Below, in pieces: positions 8,018-12,676 of a DNA stretch of 12,676 nt. Under the pieces are notes generated by a model. It did no database searches. It was not told the origin of the DNA and was given only the letters and a program-made list of their open reading frames with translations. Every line of letters starts with the position of its first letter. Positions within the stretch are counted from its first letter, which is position 1. The position numbers were made by a program, and so were the translations under genes. Source of the DNA: Thiohalobacter sp. (GTDB lineage: Bacteria > Pseudomonadota > Gammaproteobacteria > DSM-19610); assembly GCA_027010005.1 (NCBI GenBank), contig JALVCM010000184.1, positions 1 to 12,676 on the forward strand. Reading direction: 5' to 3'.

Positions 8018-9745
8018 GCCTGCGTCCGCTTCCCGGACTTTTACCGCACTGCCATTTTCCATCCGGTACACACAGTCCGCGGCCTCGACCAGTGCGGTCT
8101 GGTGGGAAATGGCGAGAATCGTCAGCTTGCCGCGCAGGGCTTCCATAGTCCTGCCGATGGCGGCCTCGTTTTCCGGGTCGAGTGCGCTGGTGGCCTCGTC
8201 GAGGATCAACAAGCGGGGTTTGTGCACCAGTGCGCGGGCGATCATGATGCGCTGGCGCTGGCCACCTGAGAGTTTGGTGCCGCGCTCCCCCACGGTGCTG
8301 TGGATGCCGTCTGGCAGCTGGGCGATAAAGTCCCGGGCACCAGCCTCCTTCAGGGCCCGGATGGCGTCTTCTTCACTGAGTTCCGGGTCACCGAGCGTGA
8401 CGTTGTGGACAATGGAGGCGTGCAGCAGCAGAGTTTCCTGCGGGACATAGCCGATCATACGGCGCCATGCGCGCATGTCGAGTTTGTCGAGCGGGGTATT
8501 GTCGATCAGGACATGGCCGTTTTGGGGTTTCAACAGCCCAATAACCAGATCAATCACAGTTGTCTTGCCTGAACCGGACGGACCAGTGAGTGTGGTCAGG
8601 CAGCCCTGTGGAATTTCGAGACTGATATCACGCAGTACCGGCCTTCCAGGGTCATAACCAAAGGTTACATGGTCAAGCCTGATACTCTTTTCCAGTTTTG
8701 GCCTGGCCCCTTCGCCGAGGTATTCTTCAGCCTGCCGTGCTTCCTCGATTGCTGCCTTGATTGACCAGAAAGCACTCTCGCCGACAACCATTTTCTGATA
8801 TTGCTTCTGAACCTTGCCAAGCTGGCTGAGCATTTTGCCGAGGACCACGGCCAGTACAGTCACAGTCGGGAAGGGCATGTTGAGTTTAACCAGCGCAATG
8901 AACATACCGCCTGCAACCACGATGGCAAACATTTCCTCCTGTGCGGCATTCAGTGCGGCACTGCTGAACACCTGCTTCCTGAAGGACTTGTTGAGACGCG
9001 AGGTTTCCATGGCCAGTACCTTGTCAGCAAGGTGTTCCTTGGACATGGCTTTCAGTGGTTTGACGGACTGCAAGGTGTCGGTCAACCGGGCCAGTAGGGA
9101 AGTAAACAATTTTGTCTGTTTCTTCCCGGCACGGCGTGTCATGCGTACCAGGAAATGTGAAATACCGATAATGACACTGCCGATTGCCAGGGTGGTCAGG
9201 GTGGCCTTCCAGGAAACCGCAATGGCCACGCCACCATAGATGAATGCCTGCACGAGGTAGGTGATCATGGTCGCGCCATAGACAAATGAATTGGATGAGC
9301 GCTGGGCTTCCGTGGCCAGCCGGTTGGTCAGGCTGCCGATAGGTTGATGAATAAAGTATTCCCACTTGCTGCGCAGCATGGCACTCAGCATGTCAAGGCG
9401 CAGGTCGGTGGCGACCTGGGCAGCTGTGTACCCGACCTGCTTTCTGGCAACAAGTAACAGGAGGCTTTTAATCGTTACGCCGGCAACAATGATAATCAGT
9501 AACACACCAATCGTTGGTGAAATACCGAGCTGGTGCATAACGTCGAGAACCGCCTGTTCGTATTCACCGGGGGGCTCTGCGTTTGTGTCGGTGGCTGCAC
9601 GCGCATCATTTTTAATGGCGACACTGATCAGTGGCAGTAATGCCGATAATCCCACCCCTTCTGCAATGCCGGCGAACAGCAGCGCCAGCAGCATAAGAAC
9701 GGAGTGCCAGGGGTAGGCCCTGAAGAAGGAGAGCATCAGACGCAT
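8015..9745 (-). CDS. ABCB-type (MsbA/PglK-like) lipid exporter, fused permease and ATPase
   Basis: This 576-residue half transporter has an N-terminal membrane domain (about 1-320, with helices near 13-40, 77-100, 155-178, 182-200, 270-287 and 293-306). A C-terminal ATPase domain follows (about 355-576). Walker A GPSGSGKT is at 388-395, the Q-loop Gln at 436, the signature LSGGQ at 492-496, Walker B LLILDEAT at 512-519 and the H-loop His at 548. All catalytic elements are intact. It should act as a dimer in the inner membrane and flip a lipid or lipid-linked sugar. The opening GIAEGVGLSALLPL recalls PglK-type and other lipid-linked oligosaccharide flippases as much as MsbA. The ATG at 9743-9745 lacks a clear ribosome site, and an ATG three codons later is possible. 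It follows lptG by 79 bp in the same direction. The cargo is unknown; lipid A core or a sphingolipid are the contextual candidates. Confidence 0.9.
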   Translation of the reverse strand: MRLMLSFFRAYPWHSVLMLLALLFAGIAEGVGLSALLPLISVAIKNDARAATDTNAEPPGEYEQAVLDVMHQLGISPTIGVLLIIIVAGVTIKSLLLLVARKQVGYTAAQVATDLRLDMLSAMLRSKWEYFIHQPIGSLTNRLATEAQRSSNSFVYGATMITYLVQAFIYGGVAIAVSWKATLTTLAIGSVIIGISHFLVRMTRRAGKKQTKLFTSLLARLTDTLQSVKPLKAMSKEHLADKVLAMETSRLNKSFRKQVFSSAALNAAQEEMFAIVVAGGMFIALVKLNMPFPTVTVLAVVLGKMLSQLGKVQKQYQKMVVGESAFWSIKAAIEEARQAEEYLGEGARPKLEKSIRLDHVTFGYDPGRPVLRDISLEIPQGCLTTLTGPSGSGKTTVIDLVIGLLKPQNGHVLIDNTPLDKLDMRAWRRMIGYVPQETLLLHASIVHNVTLGDPELSEEDAIRALKEAGARDFIAQLPDGIHSTVGERGTKLSGGQRQRIMIARALVHKPRLLILDEATSALDPENEAAIGRTMEALRGKLTILAISHQTALVEAADCVYRMENGSAVKVREADAG

Positions 9746-9824
9746 GACAGAGGTTCAGCAGGCAGGAACGGGGTTGGTTTGCATGGAGTCCGGATTATGC
9801 CCTTTGTCGCGTCCCTGAACAAAT

Positions 9825-10895
9825 CTAGCGCATGCGCGAGAACAGCCAGCCGGTCGCGGCCAGTACCAGGGCGGTCGGCGTAAAAGCGATAATTTCCGGT
9901 GGAATACCCACCAGCGCGCTTCCGGTGTTGATAATCTGGATCAACAGGTAAAAACCGATACCAAGCCCTGCGCCAATGGCCAGGTTACGGCCAAACGCGG
10001 CACTTCGCTGGGTGCGCAGGCTGGCGCCAATTGGTGTGGCCAGCAGTACCATGGCACCTGCCGTGAGTGGCAGCGCCACTTTTTGCCAGAATAGCTGTTC
10101 GGCGCGCTGCCAGTTCTGGTTGGTTGCATGCAGGTACTGAACATAGGCATACAGTCCGGTCAGTGTCATGCCGGTGATCGGCAGCGGGAGTACCGGCAGT
10201 TCTTCGGGAGACCAGAAAGGGCCTGTTGCCAGTTCCTTGCGGAAAGTGGTTTTCAGCGTTTTGTCGTCCAGTGTTTTTTGTGTGACGTCACGGAGTTTCC
10301 ACTTACGGTCTTTTGCAGGTTCTGCAGATTTTGCATAGACAAAGTTCTGCAGCCGACCGTCGGGGGCAAATTGAAACAGGTAGATATCCGACGGAATCTT
10401 GCCATGACGAAGTGTCCGGACATTAAAAAAGCGCAGGTCATTGACAGACCACAGACCCATCCCGCGAAGCAGGTTGGTGCGCCCGGTACGTGCCAGACTC
10501 TTTTCGGTCTCCGCTTTCTGGTAGAGCGGTGCAGATACATATTCGGAAACGCCGTAAAGCAGCAATACCAGCAGAAGAGCCGGGATGGCGACAGCACGGA
10601 AAAACCGGGTCAGCGGCATGCCGGCGGCACGCATGGCAATAATTTCGCTGTTCTTGTTCAGTCGTGCCAGCCCCAGGATGGTGCCCAGAAGCACGATGAC
10701 GGGAACCAGGTCCATGGATCGTTGTGGCAATGTGTAGAGAATGTACTTAACCACGTCAGCTGTCTGGTAGTGGTTCTGGATGCGTTCCAGTTCCTTCACG
10801 ATGGCGAGCAGACTGAAAATGGCTGACATGATAATCCACACCAGTATCCAGTCCCTGATCAGTTGCCATGCAATGTAGCGATCGATGCGATTCAT
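9825..10895 (-). CDS. lptG: LptG, permease subunit of the lipopolysaccharide export ABC transporter
   Basis: LptG pairs with LptF and the ATPase LptB to pull lipopolysaccharide out of the inner membrane and pass it to LptC and LptA. The 356-residue protein has three N-terminal membrane helices (about 16-34, 61-80, 100-119), a periplasmic beta-jellyroll (about 120-265) and three C-terminal helices (about 272-290, 303-322, 335-353). This is the six-helix YjgP/YjgQ layout. The coupling-helix motif NSEIIAMRAAGMP lies at 82-94, and Lys34 sits at the end of helix 1, where E. coli LptG has a functionally important lysine. The ATG follows the lptF stop after one base (TGA-C-ATG), so translation is coupled. 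The identity as LptG rather than LptF rests on gene order and on the MNRIDRYIAWQL opening. No lptB is in the window, and no pepA, holC or valS neighbour is present. Confidence 0.93.
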   Translation of the reverse strand: MNRIDRYIAWQLIRDWILVWIIMSAIFSLLAIVKELERIQNHYQTADVVKYILYTLPQRSMDLVPVIVLLGTILGLARLNKNSEIIAMRAAGMPLTRFFRAVAIPALLLVLLLYGVSEYVSAPLYQKAETEKSLARTGRTNLLRGMGLWSVNDLRFFNVRTLRHGKIPSDIYLFQFAPDGRLQNFVYAKSAEPAKDRKWKLRDVTQKTLDDKTLKTTFRKELATGPFWSPEELPVLPLPITGMTLTGLYAYVQYLHATNQNWQRAEQLFWQKVALPLTAGAMVLLATPIGASLRTQRSAAFGRNLAIGAGLGIGFYLLIQIINTGSALVGIPPEIIAFTPTALVLAATGWLFSRMR

Positions 10896-10896
10896 G

Positions 10897-11964
10897 TCAG
10901 TGTCTGCCTCGCTGCCAGGCCGGCCATGCCATAAGAATAATAAAAAGCGCGACGGGTAACAGGTACGCCCACCAGATACCTGGGAAAGCCGGGATGACGG
11001 CTTCCTCGACCTTGTTGCGCACCAGGCTGATCAGGTTGAACATGCCGATATACACCAGTATGGCAATAAGGAAGTTGTTGTGTCTGCCCTGACGGGGTGC
11101 GCTGCGGCTGAGTGGTACAGCCAGCATGGCCAGTAGCAGGGTCGAAACCGGAGTCGATAGCCGCCACTGGAATTCGGCGATATCCTTGGGAGCGTCCGAC
11201 TGAAACAGGTTGTACGTTGGCTCGGCCTTGCGCCGGTAGTTGGTGTCCGGTTGTTCCGGCGGGATGTGAATGATCATCTGGCTATACTTCAGCGTCCTGT
11301 CCCGGGTGCCTTTGCGGTCAAGTGTGTAGCCATAACCTTCAAACAGCTCAAAACTACGTGATTCGCCATAGGTGACAGGTGGCAGGTAGGCTTCCTGGGC
11401 GTAAATTGCCTGGAGTTTGTCTCCACGCTGGGTCTGCAGGAAAACCCCCCTCAGCTGGCCGCTGTCCTGGTCAACCTCCCTGGCATAAAGGACGTATTTG
11501 CTGTCCTGCAGTTCAATGAACTGGCCGGGTTCGATTTTGCGGATGTCGAATTCGGCGCGTGCCTCGGCTTCCAGCCGGTAGCTCTCACGGTAGGCCCAGG
11601 GACGGCCAAAAACCGAGATGATGCCGGCCAGTATGGAAATGAGTACGGCAAGAAAAATCAGCGAGCGCATGATACGCGCCTCGCCAACACCGGCGGCGCG
11701 CATGGCGACCATCTCCGAGTCGCGATACAGGCGGCTCAGTGTGGCGATAATGGACAGGTAGAGCGCCGTGGGCAGCAGCACTTCCAGTGCGATAATCGTG
11801 CTCAGGCCGATCAGCCGGGCAACCGTTTCCGGGCCGATCAGGCCACTGGCGGCATCCCCCAGCTTGATTGCTGCGGTATAGCCCGTAAAAATCAGCATCA
11901 GCAGGAAGGTGCCAAGCACCAGGGGTTTGGTGGTCTCAGTGGTGATGTAGCGGTCGAGTACCAA
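10897..11964 (-). CDS. lptF: LptF, permease subunit of the lipopolysaccharide export ABC transporter
   Basis: This is the second inner-membrane half of the LptB2FG extractor. The 355-residue product has membrane helices at about 14-34, 52-77, 100-119, 271-287, 296-315 and 331-349. A periplasmic jellyroll domain fills about 120-265 (EPGQFIEL, KYVLYAREVD). The coupling-helix motif DSEMVAMRAAGVGE at 82-95 mirrors that of LptG, as expected for this paired family. The start codon is a TTG at 11962-11964 supported by GGAG five bases upstream (11970-11973); no suitable ATG or GTG is nearby. It leads an lptF-lptG-ABC exporter run and diverges from a second ELM1-family gene, not from the pepA gene that lies opposite lptF in E. 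coli. This might be the housekeeping copy or a lipid-specific extra pair; the sequence alone does not decide. Confidence 0.93.
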   Translation of the reverse strand: MVLDRYITTETTKPLVLGTFLLMLIFTGYTAAIKLGDAASGLIGPETVARLIGLSTIIALEVLLPTALYLSIIATLSRLYRDSEMVAMRAAGVGEARIMRSLIFLAVLISILAGIISVFGRPWAYRESYRLEAEARAEFDIRKIEPGQFIELQDSKYVLYAREVDQDSGQLRGVFLQTQRGDKLQAIYAQEAYLPPVTYGESRSFELFEGYGYTLDRKGTRDRTLKYSQMIIHIPPEQPDTNYRRKAEPTYNLFQSDAPKDIAEFQWRLSTPVSTLLLAMLAVPLSRSAPRQGRHNNFLIAILVYIGMFNLISLVRNKVEEAVIPAFPGIWWAYLLPVALFIILMAWPAWQRGRH

Positions 11965-12074
11965 GATGGCTCCGGCAAGAGAAGGTCACAGGGTTTTATG
12001 TTAAACGATTTGCGCTGCAGATTCCTGATGATTAGGGTAAGCTCGCGGCTGGTCGCGAGGAAGTGTTTTTCGGC
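11965..12074. promoter_or_regulatory. Divergent regulatory region between lptF and the second ELM1-family gene
   Basis: This 110-bp gap must carry promoters for both directions. On the plus strand TTGCGC (12010-12015), 17 bp and TAGGGT (12033-12038) form a weak sigma-70-like pair 36 bp before the GTG start. Its -35 hexamer and 17-bp spacing equal those of the candidate promoter before the first ELM1-family gene. On the minus strand an AT-rich TAACAT/CATAAAA stretch near 11993-12005 could hold a -10 for lptF, but no good -35 pairs with it. Confidence 0.3.
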
Positions 12075-12676
12075 GTGAAAAATTCGGATAAAAGCTGCTC
12101 ATTGGCCCCGCGGGTATGGGTCCTTTCCGGACGCAAGGCGGGAGACAATACACAGTTACTGGCACTGGCCGAGGCACTGGACTGGCCTTTCCAGGTCAAA
12201 AAAATACATGACCGCAAGACTGAATTGCTGACCAATCTGTTGCTTGGCGCCACCCTGGCAGGAATTGACCTTGAACGTTCAGACAAGCTGGATCCGCCAT
12301 GGCCGGATCTTGTGCTGACCGCAGGCCGGCGTAATGAGCCGGTTGCGCGCTGGATACACAAACAGTCAGGTGGGAGAACACGCCTGGTCCATGTCGGCAG
12401 GCCCTGGGCGTCACCTGAGTGCTTCGACCTGGTGATCACAACACCTCAATATAATCTTTCCGGTCAACCCGGGGTACTGACAGTTGACCTCCCGCTGCAC
12501 ACCCAGACACGCGAGGCACTCGATCGGCTCAGGGATGAATGGGCTTCACGCTTCAGTCACCTGCCCGGGCCGTACTGGGTCGTATTGCTCGGTGGTGACA
12601 GTGGCCCCTTTGTTTTTACAGCCGACAAGGCCCGGCGTCTGGCAACGTGGCTGAACACTGTGGTGGGCAAGGATGG
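12075..12676 (+). CDS. ELM1/GtrOC1-family putative glycosyltransferase (copy 2, 3' end cut by window)
   Basis: Two hundred codons are visible before the right edge, covering the N-terminal half of an ELM1-family protein. Conserved blocks line up with copy 1 in the same order: VWVLSGRKAGDNTQLLALAEAL, then PPWPDLVLTAGRRNEPVARW, LVHVGRPWA, FDLVITTPQYNL, and LPGP followed by VVLLGGDSGPF. The sequences differ at many positions between blocks, so this is an old paralogue rather than a recent duplicate. The C-terminal donor-binding half lies outside the window. The start was set at GTG 12075-12077, with GAGGAAG (12057-12063) 11 nt upstream; an in-frame GTG at 12063 is too close to that site. An in-frame TAG at 12033 limits the ORF. 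The gene diverges from lptF. I infer a glycosyltransferase for an envelope lipid, perhaps with a different donor or acceptor from copy 1. Confidence 0.82.
   Translation, partial: MKNSDKSCSLAPRVWVLSGRKAGDNTQLLALAEALDWPFQVKKIHDRKTELLTNLLLGATLAGIDLERSDKLDPPWPDLVLTAGRRNEPVARWIHKQSGGRTRLVHVGRPWASPECFDLVITTPQYNLSGQPGVLTVDLPLHTQTREALDRLRDEWASRFSHLPGPYWVVLLGGDSGPFVFTADKARRLATWLNTVVGKD

Noticed and set aside
10128..10826. Plus-strand open frame of 232 codons opposite lptG
   Set aside because: It is antisense to a well-supported membrane protein gene, with cysteine- and glutamine-rich composition typical of shadow frames.

Overview
The window reads as chromosome of a proteobacterium, most likely a gammaproteobacterium. 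The reasons are the MurA, LptF/LptG and AdhC/FghA protein types, moderately high GC and dense, mostly minus-strand packing. No tRNA, rRNA, CRISPR, transposase or phage gene is visible.

Layout from left to right. (1) 1-1678, minus: a membrane PAS-GGDEF-EAL signalling protein, cut by the left edge, with a degenerate cyclase motif (ASDEF) and an intact EAL motif. (2) 1883-3848, minus: adhC-fghA, the glutathione-dependent formaldehyde detoxification pair, 10 bp apart. (3) 3884-5155, minus: murA, the first committed step of peptidoglycan synthesis, 35 bp upstream of adhC. (4) 5178-5314: an intergenic element about 137 bp long with 12-bp terminal inverted repeats and nested hairpins. It resembles a dispersed palindromic (MITE/REP-like) repeat. 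(5) 5355-6790, minus: an acyl carrier protein and a serine palmitoyltransferase-like enzyme, joined by an ATGA overlap, which suggests sphingoid-base synthesis. (6) 6911-8014, plus: an ELM1/GtrOC1-family putative glycosyltransferase, divergent from the ACP gene. (7) 8015-11964, minus: lptF, lptG and an ABCB-type lipid exporter in one run. The exporter gene converges on the ELM1 gene with no base between the two stop codons. (8) 12075 to the right edge, plus: a second, diverged ELM1-family gene, divergent from lptF and cut by the window end.

The most interesting part is 5355-12676. It contains an enzyme that condenses serine with a fatty acyl thioester, its dedicated carrier protein, two putative glycosyltransferases, a lipid-flippase-like ABC exporter and an LptFG pair. 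LptFG is usually the permease of the LPS extraction machine. My inference is that the region makes, decorates and exports an envelope sphingolipid or glycosphingolipid, either in addition to LPS or sharing the LPS export machine. The individual family calls are strong. The joint pathway is a hypothesis, because LptFG and the exporter could be the ordinary LPS genes that merely lie nearby. No ceramide synthase or ceramide reductase gene is visible in the window.
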